Source: G965232465 sp965276005
GTDB lineage: Bacteria; Pseudomonadota; Alphaproteobacteria; JAQWUY01
Length of the DNA: 64,000 nt
Direction: 5' to 3'
NCBI GenBank assembly: GCA_965276005.1
Contig: OZ254962.1
Span: 2,232,001-2,296,000, forward strand
Part shown: piece by piece, positions 55,001 to 62,846 of the stretch
Numbering within the stretch: position 1 is the first letter of the stretch
Layout: each line of letters opens with the position of its first letter
Made by a program: the position numbers and the translations under genes
The notes under the pieces: model-generated
What the model was told of the DNA's origin: nothing
Seen by the model: only the letters and a program-made list of their open reading frames with translations
Databases searched by the model: none

Positions 55001-55450
55001 TTATTTCATCACATCGAATTCTATGTCTGTATTGCCATCGACATCAAATGACGCATTGGCAAAGCTGGGTGCCCCAAATTGTCCCCGGGCGTCATTGGAA
55101 AATCCATAGGGTTCCAGTGGCAATCCGACAAACGGTACCCGATTCATTTTCCCATCGCCATTGACATCGTGGTATGCGGCAATCGCATATGTACCCGCCG
55201 GCACATCGACTTCTAAGGTTACTGAGGGCGTGGTGGCTTGTGCCATTACGCCCGGTGCCATAGATCCGTCCGGTTGTGGTAACATCACCCGTCCTTTATC
55301 GGGAAAATCTGCTTCGTACCCCGATTCGATAAGTGCCACTTGAATAGTACCTTTTGATTGCAAGATATTGTTGACAGTAATTTTAAGTGTATCGGCAAAA
55401 GCATTGCCAGCCAATGCCAATATAGCGGTTGTTAATAAAACTTTTTTCAT
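55001..55450 (-). CDS. DUF2141 secreted protein, first copy
   Basis: 149 residues. A signal peptide (LLTTAILALAGNAFA) precedes the DUF2141 domain with YAIAAYHDVNGDGKMN and EPYGFSNDARG. It is the first gene of the export operon. The family has no assigned reaction; a periplasmic or surface binding role is possible. AAAGGA precedes the ATG. Confidence 0.88.
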   Translation of the reverse strand: MKKVLLTTAILALAGNAFADTLKITVNNILQSKGTIQVALIESGYEADFPDKGRVMLPQPDGSMAPGVMAQATTPSVTLEVDVPAGTYAIAAYHDVNGDGKMNRVPFVGLPLEPYGFSNDARGQFGAPSFANASFDVDGNTDIEFDVMK

Positions 55451-55939
55451 GATTTAATCCTTTCGATAATTTTAATATAAACTACATTGCGACTCGGTGA
55501 TATACCATGTGTCGCACTGTATAGGTGTATAGTACAATGTAAAAAAAGTAATAAAATTTTATTTTCGCAAAGGGGCTGTTTTTATTCGTAGAAACCTTTA
55601 TATGTAAAGTGCTTATTAACACCCACTTTCGCAAAATACACTTTTAAAAGCGTCAACAACACAGATCTTTTTTTCTATATATCAGCACCGCAACATATTT
55701 TTTTTGGTATTATGCAAAAAACAATATATTTTGGTATAGAAAATTGCAAAAACTCCTAATCAAAATTTTGGGGTTGCAATTACCCATATTTTGTGGTTAA
55801 ATGCAGCGTGCGAAGTGTACGCATTTATGCGGAAGGGTAGTTTAGTGTGGTTTAGGTGTCGCATGTTGCGTGAATACGAATCGCTTAGGTGAGGGTAATG
55901 TTTAAAATAAGAGTGCTTTTTTTATGAAGGAGTAGTGTT
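55451..55939. other. Divergent intergenic region between the export operon and the LytTR gene
   Basis: About 490 AT-rich bases without a gene. TTTTGGTAT occurs twice in direct orientation (55702 and 55729), each followed by a TGCAAAAA block. LytTR regulators bind direct repeats, so this is a candidate site for the gene product at 55940, but no known LytTR consensus was matched. Confidence 0.35.
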
Positions 55940-56686
55940 TTGGGATATTGGAAATTTTTACTAAATGAAATAAAGCAGGCAAAATCCTATCGAATCATGG
56001 TCTTGATTGTTTTGATCTCGATGAGCTTTATGATTCTGTTCGGTCCCAGATTGTCTTTTAGGGGCGTCATAGCATCACCTGTGGTGAATAATGTGTTGTG
56101 GATGTTATATTTGCTGGTGCCCACTATTTCAAATACCATTGGTGGGGTGTATTTGTTGTACAAAAAACGGGAAGACAACCTGCTTGCCATTTTGGCGGTG
56201 TTGGTTGTGTCTTATGTGTTGTTGCTGGCTCTTATAGGGTTGTTTCAACCTATTACCCGGGATGTTTTGCAAAATTCAGCCATTATATACACAATTATCG
56301 CCACATTTTCAGTGGTGGTGCAGCGGCAAATTTTAAAAATTGAAAACCTGATTAATATCGAAAAAAAGTATTGTCCCGATATTTTAAAGACAATCCCCTT
56401 GCCCAAACGGGGCGATTTGTGGGGGCTGCAAGCCAGTGATCACTATGTAAACATTATCACATCTAAGGGCAATCACATGGTGTATTCGTCCCTTGCAAAC
56501 GCCATCGATGACAGTGTCCCGGTTAACGGCGTGCGGATTCACCGCAGTTATTGGATTGCCCAAGAGGGCTTAAAAGACATTACCCGTAAAAATAACCGCT
56601 ATGTGTGTATTTTAAAAAATGGCATGGAAATTAACGCCTCTCGCAAAGGGGTAGAGGAGATGAAAAAGCTCGAATGGATTAAATAA
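55940..56686 (+). CDS. Membrane-anchored LytTR DNA-binding regulator
   Basis: 248 residues from a TTG start at 55940; AAGGAG lies seven bases before it. Four hydrophobic helices (residues about 17-120) are followed by a LytTR domain at about residues 150-245: LWGLQASDHYVNIITSKG, NGVRIHRSYWIAQEGL and YVCILKNGMEINASRK. It probably senses a membrane signal and binds DNA directly. The next gene starts at the base after its stop codon. Confidence 0.85.
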   Translation: MGYWKFLLNEIKQAKSYRIMVLIVLISMSFMILFGPRLSFRGVIASPVVNNVLWMLYLLVPTISNTIGGVYLLYKKREDNLLAILAVLVVSYVLLLALIGLFQPITRDVLQNSAIIYTIIATFSVVVQRQILKIENLINIEKKYCPDILKTIPLPKRGDLWGLQASDHYVNIITSKGNHMVYSSLANAIDDSVPVNGVRIHRSYWIAQEGLKDITRKNNRYVCILKNGMEINASRKGVEEMKKLEWIK

Positions 56687-57121
56687 ATGCCATTTGTGTT
56701 ATCCTTAACAGTAGGTACAGTTCTTATTGTGTTATGCGTTTTTTTACAAGGGTATGGGTTGCGGTTTATCGACCGTGTATATCGATATATGATGGTACAC
56801 GAAAACCCTGTTTTACACATGTTTCGAATCAATAAGTATCGTGTCGATATAGTGGTGCTTGCCATTCTTGCCATTCACACGGTGCAGGTCTGGGGGTGGG
56901 CGGTGTTTTATTATGGGGTCGGTCTATTACCATCGTTTGAAACCGCCCTATATTTCAGTGCCACCACCTTTTCCACATTGGGGTATGGGGATATATTGTT
57001 ACCAGAGGGCTGGCGTTTAACCGCCACCCTAGAAGCGGTCAGTGGATTGTTGCTATTAGGCTGGTCGACGGCATTTATATTTTCCACCTTGCGGCACTTT
57101 ACCAACGATGGGGCGGCGTAA
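56687..57121 (+). CDS. Two-helix potassium-channel-type membrane protein
   Basis: 144 residues. A hydrophobic N terminus and a pore module ALYFSATTFSTLGYGDILLP with the selectivity filter TLGYGD between two helices place it with bacterial Kir/KcsA-like ion channels (Ion_trans_2). No RCK or other regulatory domain follows. Its start is adjacent to the LytTR stop (TAAATG), so the two are coupled. Confidence 0.82.
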   Translation: MPFVLSLTVGTVLIVLCVFLQGYGLRFIDRVYRYMMVHENPVLHMFRINKYRVDIVVLAILAIHTVQVWGWAVFYYGVGLLPSFETALYFSATTFSTLGYGDILLPEGWRLTATLEAVSGLLLLGWSTAFIFSTLRHFTNDGAA

Positions 57122-57159
57122 TCCGCACTGTACACAAAATATTATGGAGAACCTGTTTT

Positions 57160-57426
57160 ATGATTATGTTGTTGTTACTAGCCATTCAAATATATACTTA
57201 TTTGATTCTTGCATCGGTTATTATCAGTTGGCTGAGTGCATTTGACATATTGCCCAACAACCGATTCGTATTGCATATGGCTATGTCTATAAACCGCCTG
57301 ACTGCTCCAGCATTTGAAGCGGTGCGGGCGGTGATTCCCACACTGGGCGGGTTGGATTTTTCCCCGATTGTGATTCTACTCGCCTTACAAGGGCTGCGAA
57401 TAGGTATCGTTAGTATGTTTGGATAG
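57160..57426 (+). CDS. YggT family membrane protein
   Basis: 88 residues with two hydrophobic helices and the family features ILASVIISWL, NRLTAPAFEAVRAVIP and ALQGLRIGI. YggT proteins are small membrane proteins tied to osmotic tolerance or cell-envelope assembly; their activity is unknown. GGAGAA precedes the ATG. It is probably the third gene of an operon with the LytTR regulator and the channel. Confidence 0.88.
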   Translation: MIMLLLLAIQIYTYLILASVIISWLSAFDILPNNRFVLHMAMSINRLTAPAFEAVRAVIPTLGGLDFSPIVILLALQGLRIGIVSMFG

Positions 57427-57427
57427 C

Positions 57428-57502
57428 GGTTGCAACCGCTGAGGGCGATAGCCCGATGTGGTGCAGAGCCCCCTAGACTGATGGTTGCAACCGCTGAGGG
57501 CG
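57428..57502 (+). repeat. Pair of 20-base repeats containing a palindrome
   Basis: GGTTGCAACCGCTGAGGGCG occurs at 57428-57447 and at 57483-57502. The first copy lies in the perfect palindrome GCGGTTGCAACCGC. A diverged copy occurs in reverse near 35842-35862. It may act as a transcript-end or REP-like element between the convergent yggT and lipoprotein genes. Confidence 0.6.
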
Positions 57503-57514
57503 TTTTTAGTTGTA

Positions 57515-58141
57515 CTACCGCCTAACGATGACGGTGATGAATTCTTTTGCATATTGTTCCATAGCGAGGATGTTTTTTTGGCGGGTGCTGTTGCACAATG
57601 CCCCGTCTATGACAGTGCTTTTGTAGCCCAATAAATAGGAGGACATAACGCTGTCGGTGGAGTGTAGACTCATGGTAAACACCGCACAGACTTTTGTCTT
57701 CTGTGGGTTGGTAACAAGGGCGTATTTGATGGTGCCGCCGGCATCTGGGTTTATCGGGCTGAGAGTGACGATACTGTTTTCGTAGTGGTCTTTGACCGTG
57801 TCCATGACGGGGTTTGCCCCGATAAAATCGACAACAAATGGCGATTGCATAATGCGGGTTAAAATCTCCGCTTTGCCAGAATAAAAGGTTACGGGATAGC
57901 GAAAATCAAAAATAACGCTGACCCGTCCGCCGCTAAATGCGTGTTGCTCCATAACAATTTTGTTGTCTCCGGAGGTCGACAATTTTATCACTTGGGTGTG
58001 TTGCTGTGATTCGGTTAACGGCAACACCAAGCGGGCAAAACGAGGTTCCATGTACTGTTTTTGGGTAACGATCGGTCGACCGCATGCGGACAGCACAGCC
58101 GCTATACCTACCCATACGCACATACGATACACACTATACAT
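57515..58141 (-). CDS. Lipoprotein of an unrecognised paralogous family (copy 1)
   Basis: 208 residues. The lipobox is AVLSACG near residue 20. It is a paralogue of the lipoprotein at 59836: both have RL.LPLTE, EQHAF..GRV..IF, I.M.SPFVV.F.G, DG.LC and ME.YAKEF.T. I do not recognise the family. It starts three bases after the stop of a small exported protein, repeating the arrangement found at 60447 and 59836. Probably attached to a membrane facing the periplasm or the surface. Confidence 0.78.
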   Translation of the reverse strand: MYSVYRMCVWVGIAAVLSACGRPIVTQKQYMEPRFARLVLPLTESQQHTQVIKLSTSGDNKIVMEQHAFSGGRVSVIFDFRYPVTFYSGKAEILTRIMQSPFVVDFIGANPVMDTVKDHYENSIVTLSPINPDAGGTIKYALVTNPQKTKVCAVFTMSLHSTDSVMSSYLLGYKSTVIDGALCNSTRQKNILAMEQYAKEFITVIVRR

Positions 58142-58144
58142 CTT

Positions 58145-58339
58145 TTATTGCCCTTGTGTGGTGTGGGGTGTCGGGGTGTCGGTTATGGCTATTTTATCAT
58201 GCCGTACAAATAAAAAATCCGTAGGCACGGTATCTGGCGTGTTTTGCACCACCTGTGCGGGCGACACGACGACAACCACCGCCCATGCCACATAAGGCAT
58301 CGACAGCAGACCCAAAACCACTAAAATATATAATCGCAC
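58145..58339 (-). CDS. Small exported protein, VVQ-DFLFVR family (copy 4)
   Basis: About 64 residues from a GTG at 58339, which has an AGGAGA site. After the signal peptide (VLGLLSMPYVAWA) the mature protein is short: VVVVVSPAQVVQ, then DFLFVRHDKI. It shares the family pattern Vx4(A/E)xVxQ ... (D/Y)(F/L)LFVxR with proteins at 60447, 61098 and 61714 but lacks a long tail. A TTGCTT-17-TAGCAT promoter-like pair lies upstream. Function unknown. Confidence 0.7.
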   Translation of the reverse strand: MRLYILVVLGLLSMPYVAWAVVVVVSPAQVVQNTPDTVPTDFLFVRHDKIAITDTPTPHTTQGQ

Positions 58340-58388
58340 ATCTATTCTCCTCTGGGGTATGCTAGCACTGTTTTGTCTGTAAAGCAAT

Positions 58389-58422
58389 AAAAAAACACCG
58401 CATGTAAAATGCGGTGTTTTTT
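58389..58422 (-). terminator. Terminator after the LPP20-type gene
   Basis: AAAAAACACCGCAT and ATGCGGTGTTTTTT form a perfect stem with A/T-rich ends on both strands. It closes the 60860-58443 operon on the minus strand and separates it from the two-gene unit at 58339-57515. Confidence 0.9.
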
Positions 58423-58442
58423 GCGGTGTTTTTGCTATAAAA

Positions 58443-59024
58443 TTATTGGCTTTCTAGTTTATCTAGTTCTGCTTCCAATTGTTGGAAAGCGTCTGATTCA
58501 GCCAAAGTATTGGATAGAATCGCCTCCTTTTTCACTGCTTCCAATGCCAATTTGTTGACCCGTTGGAAAGGCAGTTTTAACAATACGAACACCCGGTACT
58601 GTCCTTCTTCTTCTTGCACTATAATTTTATCCCGTACATACCCGGCTAAGTCCGCAGCGGTAACAGCGTTTAGACTGATTTTTTCGATGGTGGCAATGAT
58701 AGTTTTGTCTTCGCCTGATCCCACTTCTTTAGAGAATTGTTTTAAGCGAGAGGACACCTTACCACTTGTTTGATCGGCTAGGGACACTTTACCTTCTAGC
58801 ACGGCTTTGTCGATGGCGATTTGCATGTTAGGTGAAATGCCTGTACCCACGCCGTACACTTCTATGTCAGAAACGGGAATGTCCAAAAACCAACTCGGGG
58901 TGGCTTTTAGATTTTTTTCGACCATATACGCATCGTATTCTGGGGTGCCTTTGTCCGGTGTGCCACAGGCAACCAATACAAAAGCAACCACAGAAGTTAG
59001 GGTGAATTTTAAAATACTTTTCAT
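58443..59024 (-). CDS. LPP20-type lipoprotein
   Basis: 193 residues. The lipobox is FVLVACG near residue 20. PSWFLDIP, VYGVGTGISPNMQIAIDKAVLEGK and the following DQTSGKVSSRLKQF match the LPP20 family of outer-membrane lipoproteins. The C terminus is a charged helix. It follows the DUF4384-like gene on the same strand and ends the operon. AAGGAG precedes the ATG. Confidence 0.82.
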   Translation of the reverse strand: MKSILKFTLTSVVAFVLVACGTPDKGTPEYDAYMVEKNLKATPSWFLDIPVSDIEVYGVGTGISPNMQIAIDKAVLEGKVSLADQTSGKVSSRLKQFSKEVGSGEDKTIIATIEKISLNAVTAADLAGYVRDKIIVQEEEGQYRVFVLLKLPFQRVNKLALEAVKKEAILSNTLAESDAFQQLEAELDKLESQ

Positions 59025-59062
59025 AGTGTTGTCTCCTTAATATTAAAGTATAAATGTTAGCC

Positions 59063-59839
59063 CTATTTTGAAATAGTGTAGCTAATGGTTTTGAGATCCC
59101 AATTTTCCCGTTCGATTTTGAATAACAGCGTATTAAATTCTTGGAATGTGTACGATGCCAAAGTATCGACCGGTCGTTTGGTCGCCAGTATATATAGTGT
59201 GTCTATATCTGCGTTGTTTCCCACGCTTTCGGACACCAATTTCCATGCGACATTATCGGGTAATTTGGTTTTGTCAGAAATAGGTTTTTGCGATTGGTAT
59301 ATTTTGATGTATTCTTGCCGCATTTCGTTGGGTTGCCATAAAAATACTTGCATATACATACGATTGGACGGGGTTATGTCAAATTCCAATAAATCCCCAT
59401 CGTAATATTGTGTGCGCGGCAAGGTTACAGAAAAAGTAAAATTCGGGTCTGCATTGGTTTTAAACTGCTTGACTTCTGCTTGCAGAGCGACCGCACAGAC
59501 GCTGTATTGTTTGTCCGAATCGGTTAGTCCTTTTTGGCGGGTCAGCTGTTGGGTCTTGCTGATGACCTGTTCGAAATAGGCACTGCCGAATTCCACACTT
59601 TGTTTGGTCAAGGTGCCATCTGGGTTGTCATCTGATGAATCCAACACTGTGCGGTGCGAAAACGAAGTGTTGCCAATTTTTTCCATAATGCTTTGACGGG
59701 CTTTGATTTCGGCCTGTGAACAGGCGAAGTTTTCGGTAATATCCCCATCGAATATATATTCCCCTGCACCGGTTACCACTTCTGCATGGGCAGTGCTGAT
59801 AAACACGGGAAGGAGTAAAGAGTATACTATTTTTCTCAT
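59063..59839 (-). CDS. Exported protein with a DUF4384-like domain
   Basis: About 258 residues from ATG 59839. A signal peptide (IVYSLLLPVFISTAHA) precedes an N-terminal region with GEYIFDGDITENFACSQAEIKARQ, resembling the LPP20/FlgT type fold. The C-terminal half has YYDGDLLEFDITPSNRMYMQVFLW, the DUF4384 pattern. Its ATG overlaps the stop of the lipoprotein gene at 59836 (ATGA), so translation is coupled. Role in envelope assembly is likely but unproven. Confidence 0.7.
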   Translation of the reverse strand: MRKIVYSLLLPVFISTAHAEVVTGAGEYIFDGDITENFACSQAEIKARQSIMEKIGNTSFSHRTVLDSSDDNPDGTLTKQSVEFGSAYFEQVISKTQQLTRQKGLTDSDKQYSVCAVALQAEVKQFKTNADPNFTFSVTLPRTQYYDGDLLEFDITPSNRMYMQVFLWQPNEMRQEYIKIYQSQKPISDKTKLPDNVAWKLVSESVGNNADIDTLYILATKRPVDTLASYTFQEFNTLLFKIERENWDLKTISYTISK

Positions 59840-60450
59840 GTGTTGTTCCGTTTCTTTAATGCTGTCATAAATTCTTTGGCATAAAATTCCATAGTGATGG
59901 CGTTTTCTTGTGCTGCTGAGCGGCACAATACCCCATCGGTTGTGATGTCTTTAACGATATGCGGGTGTATGTATGAAAAAGAAAATACCACACAGTATTT
60001 GGTTCTATTGGTGTTTTGCACCATAGCGTAAATGCCTGCCCCGATGTCGTCATTAAAGTGGTTTTTAATCTCGCCCATCGTACGGCCGTCGCCCATAAAG
60101 TTTACCACGAATGGGGAATCCATAATCTCTGTTAGGGTTTCCTCTTTACCTTTATTTCTAAACACGGTGCGGTTGGAATAAAATATGGCTGTTACCCGTC
60201 CGTCCTTGAATGCGTGTTGTTCCACCAACACATCGCCCCTTTGGGCGGTGGACAATTGGGTGACCTGTGCCTCCTTTTCTTGTTCGGTTAAAGGCAGAAT
60301 AAGGCGGGAAAATTGGGATTTAGTGGTCTGGGTATTTTCCAGAACAATAGTGCTTGCCCCCCCACATGCGGACAATATAAATGCGGTTGCCAGCATCCAT
60401 CCAAGGCGTTTTACAAATTTCATAGTCTCATGTATCCATAGTTTGTTCAT
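59836..60450 (-). CDS. Lipoprotein of an unrecognised paralogous family (copy 2)
   Basis: 204 residues from ATG 60450, which overlaps the upstream stop as ATGA; a start at 60423 (MKFVKRLGWML) would give a better-placed lipobox (FILSACGG). Motifs shared with the protein at 57515 are RL.LPLTE, EQHAF..GRV, SPFVV.F and YAKEF.T. It is translationally coupled to the small exported protein upstream and the DUF4384-like protein downstream. Confidence 0.78.
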   Translation of the reverse strand: MNKLWIHETMKFVKRLGWMLATAFILSACGGASTIVLENTQTTKSQFSRLILPLTEQEKEAQVTQLSTAQRGDVLVEQHAFKDGRVTAIFYSNRTVFRNKGKEETLTEIMDSPFVVNFMGDGRTMGEIKNHFNDDIGAGIYAMVQNTNRTKYCVVFSFSYIHPHIVKDITTDGVLCRSAAQENAITMEFYAKEFMTALKKRNNT

Positions 60451-60860
60451 TGCGTCCAATCTTTTAGAGTACTCTCAATCTGGCGTTCTATCTGTTGCCC
60501 AAGATCGTCTTTCAAGTCCTCTTGCCAATTGTCTTGACCGTCTGACGGTGGGCTGTTGCCATCAGACCCACCCCAATTCGAATCACCACCCCCCGAGGTA
60601 CTGTCATTACCGTCATAGCCATTGTGGGAACTGTTGCTATTATCGCTGTTCCCACCATCAGACCGTGACCCATAAGACACGCTAATGACCCGATCGATAA
60701 ATAAAAAATCTGCAATCCGCTCAGACACATCGCTTGCAGACTGCACAACTTCGGCTTTTGTCATAATACGAACCGCTGCCAAAGCGTGCGTCGAAGCCAC
60801 CATGAGACTACCGATTAGCAGGCTGATTGCCATACATAACCGCATTACTGAACTTATCAT
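60447..60860 (-). CDS. Small exported protein, VVQ-DFLFVR family (copy 3)
   Basis: 137 residues. A signal peptide (AISLLIGSLMVASTHALA) precedes AVRIMTKAEVVQ and IADFLFIDRVIS, the family motif. The rest is a Gly/Ser/Asp/Asn-rich tail with WGGSDG blocks and a charged C-terminal helix (DDLGQQIERQIESTL). The tail is unlike those of the other copies in sequence but similar in style to 61098. An AAGGAA site precedes the ATG. First gene of the coupled operon reaching to 58443. Confidence 0.75.
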   Translation of the reverse strand: MISSVMRLCMAISLLIGSLMVASTHALAAVRIMTKAEVVQSASDVSERIADFLFIDRVISVSYGSRSDGGNSDNSNSSHNGYDGNDSTSGGGDSNWGGSDGNSPPSDGQDNWQEDLKDDLGQQIERQIESTLKDWTQ

Positions 60861-61044
60861 TTTTCTAGATATTCCTTATAATTTTCGCTAGTAACAAAAG
60901 CACCGTATCTCATATCCCATGTGAAGTCAATACAAATTATTTATAAAACATACATTTTATTCACATGTGATAATATTATCACACTCGGTGGGGATTCGTA
61001 TGCTGTCTTTTTTATACCCATGTACAGCGTATGGGCATCACTGC

Positions 61045-61142
61045 ACATTCCAACCGTAATCGTCTTTCGCACTGCCATTGAGTACCACCCATCTCTATTA
61101 CTTGCCCTGTACATTCCAACCGTAATCGTCGTCAGCACTGCC
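61045..61142 (-). repeat. Duplicated C-terminal coding segment, one copy beyond the stop codon
   Basis: 61111-61142 encodes the end of the protein at 61098 (GSADDDYGWNVQGK and stop). A second copy at 61045-61076, 66 bases further downstream, would encode GSAKDDYGWNVQ. The segment lies after the present stop, so the tail was once longer or was duplicated and cut off. Confidence 0.75.
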
Positions 61143-61562
61143 CCAATTTTGGCTGTGGTCGTAATCGAGATCATCACTGCCCCGATTGTCGCTGGTGTCA
61201 TATTCCGAATCATCATTGTCCGATCCGCCCCAATCGTCATTGTCCGACCCGCCCCAATTGTCATTGTTAGAACTGCTTTGGTCATTAGAGGCATAGTCCC
61301 TATAACTGCTATCATCGGAAGTATAGTCGTCATCACTGTCATCGTCCACACGAGAGGCTGTGGTCGTAGAAACTTGCCGATTTACAAACAAGAAATCCAT
61401 ATTAGGCATGGATTGTTGTAAAATATTTCCTGTGTTTTGTAACACTTCTTCGGCAGTGGTTATTTGAATGCCTGCCAGAGCCTGTGAAACAGACAAAACC
61501 GTCACACAGCCCGTTATATATATATATCTCCTCATACCTTGTGATATCAATCGTACAGTCAT
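61098..61562 (-). CDS. Small exported protein, VVQ-DFLFVR family (copy 2), acidic tail
   Basis: About 154 residues from ATG 61562 (AAGGAA upstream). The signal peptide (GCVTVLSVSQALA) is followed by GIQITTAEEVLQ and MDFLFVNRQVS, the family motif. The tail is a long Asp/Ser/Asn/Gly-rich region with repeated NWGGSDNDD blocks, strongly acidic. Such tails suggest a surface or matrix role, perhaps calcium binding; this is inference. Confidence 0.75.
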   Translation of the reverse strand: MTVRLISQGMRRYIYITGCVTVLSVSQALAGIQITTAEEVLQNTGNILQQSMPNMDFLFVNRQVSTTTASRVDDDSDDDYTSDDSSYRDYASNDQSSSNNDNWGGSDNDDWGGSDNDDSEYDTSDNRGSDDLDYDHSQNWGSADDDYGWNVQGK

Positions 61563-61713
61563 AATAATGTTTCCTTTTTTTACAATATTTTTACAATGGA
61601 CAGAATGCCACATCTTTAATGGATGGTATATAACATACCACAGCGGATATGAATGGCATATTATTACAGGATTACTTATTTGTCAAGGATATATTTGTCA
61701 GGGACATAATTTT

Positions 61714-62088
61714 TTATTTGCGTTTGCGACCACCGCCTTTTGAGGGGCGAGATGGGCGAGATGATGCTTTGGGCGGTTTGGGTTTATCGTGTCCCCGTGT
61801 CTGTGGTTTTGTCTGTGGTTTTGGAGCGGGGCGATGGCTGTTACTAGACGGGTAGTTTTGCGTGTGTGTCGACAGAGACTCTCGATCGGCGGATGTGTTG
61901 GTGCTATCACTTGTTTGCATACGGGGCATGCTACTGTTTCTGATAGTCCGTTGTACCAGCAGATAATCACTGTATGTTTTGTTGTTGTGGGCTTGTAACA
62001 CTTGGGCGGATTTGGTGACTTTTATCGCCCCGTATGCCATGTTGAATGTTGCTAAGCAGCCGATAAGTATCGATATTTTTTTTATCAT
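61714..62088 (-). CDS. Small exported protein, VVQ-DFLFVR family (copy 1), basic tail
   Basis: About 124 residues from ATG 62088 (AAAGGAG upstream). The signal peptide (ISILIGCLATFNMAYG) precedes AIKVTKSAQVLQ and YSDYLLVQRTIR, the family motif. The tail is Pro/Ser/Lys/Arg-rich and basic (PKPPKASSRP, GGGRKRK), opposite in charge to copy 2. Copies with opposite charge side by side might interact. Function unknown. Confidence 0.72.
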   Translation of the reverse strand: MIKKISILIGCLATFNMAYGAIKVTKSAQVLQAHNNKTYSDYLLVQRTIRNSSMPRMQTSDSTNTSADRESLSTHTQNYPSSNSHRPAPKPQTKPQTRGHDKPKPPKASSRPSRPSKGGGRKRK

Positions 62089-62270
62089 AATGTACTCCTT
62101 TAGTAGTATGATGTTTAAGGGTATACACCCACAATATGTTTTATTCCCCATAACGACAACAACAATATGCAGAGAACATAGCCCCATGTAGCGTTTTAGC
62201 CAATACTTAAGGTGTTTGTACTAAGTATCCGTGCGTATTGTATATGTGTGTCCTTTGTTGTATAAAATAA

Positions 62271-62490
62271 GGGAAGCCTCTCACCGCAAAAGTAGGGAGG
62301 AAAATTTGGAAGTATCTAAGTGGTCATATGTTATGTCATTACATCAAAGAAGACCCTATAACTGTAAAAGCAGAGGGGAAGTTTGGAAGTATCTAAGTAG
62401 TCATATGTTATGTCATTACATCAAAGAAAACCCCCCAACCGCAAAGGTAGGGGGGGAGAAAGTTTGGAAGTATCTAAGTAGTCATATATC
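62271..62490 (+). repeat. Three tandem 77-81-base repeats with a conserved hairpin
   Basis: TTTGGAAGTATCTAAG starts at 62305, 62382 and 62463, followed by TRGTCATAT in all copies and by GTTATGTCATTACATCAAAG in the first two. Each block is preceded by a hairpin: CCTCTC/GGGAGG in copy 1, CCCCCC/GGGGGG in copy 3, a weaker stem in copy 2, with a GCAAA-type loop. The stems differ in sequence but keep pairing, which suggests a structured RNA or REP-like element. I see no coding sequence. Confidence 0.65.
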
Positions 62491-62846
62491 ATACTAACAC
62501 ATCTTGGTAGTATTACATATAAAAGAAATGAAGTCCTGAATAAGGATTCAATGCCTACAGTACCAGCGTACCTTATCACATGTGTGTGTGCAATGGGATA
62601 ATACGCTAAAATTTATAAAAAATGCGTTAAATTACAAAATATATCATATATTCTTCGTGAAATACTATGGTAATGTCATTCACGGAGAATATTTTTGCCA
62701 AAAACTTCGTGAATAACATACAAAAAACTTGGCAATCTATTGATCTCCATTATAGTACTATGATACTATGTACGGGTATGTTGCAATGTACGATTATACC
62801 ACATTACAACATGCCATGCAGAATTATAATTATTAGGAGATGTATA
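62491..62846. promoter_or_regulatory. Upstream region of the second tpsA with two inverted repeats
   Basis: ATTCTTCGTGAA near 62650 and TTCACGGAGAAT near 62677-62688 form an inverted repeat. Closer to the gene, ATGTTGCAATGT (62778-62789) and ACATTACAACAT (62801-62812) are reverse complements with one mismatch, 34 bases before the ATG. These look like operator sites. No gene is seen here. Confidence 0.45.
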
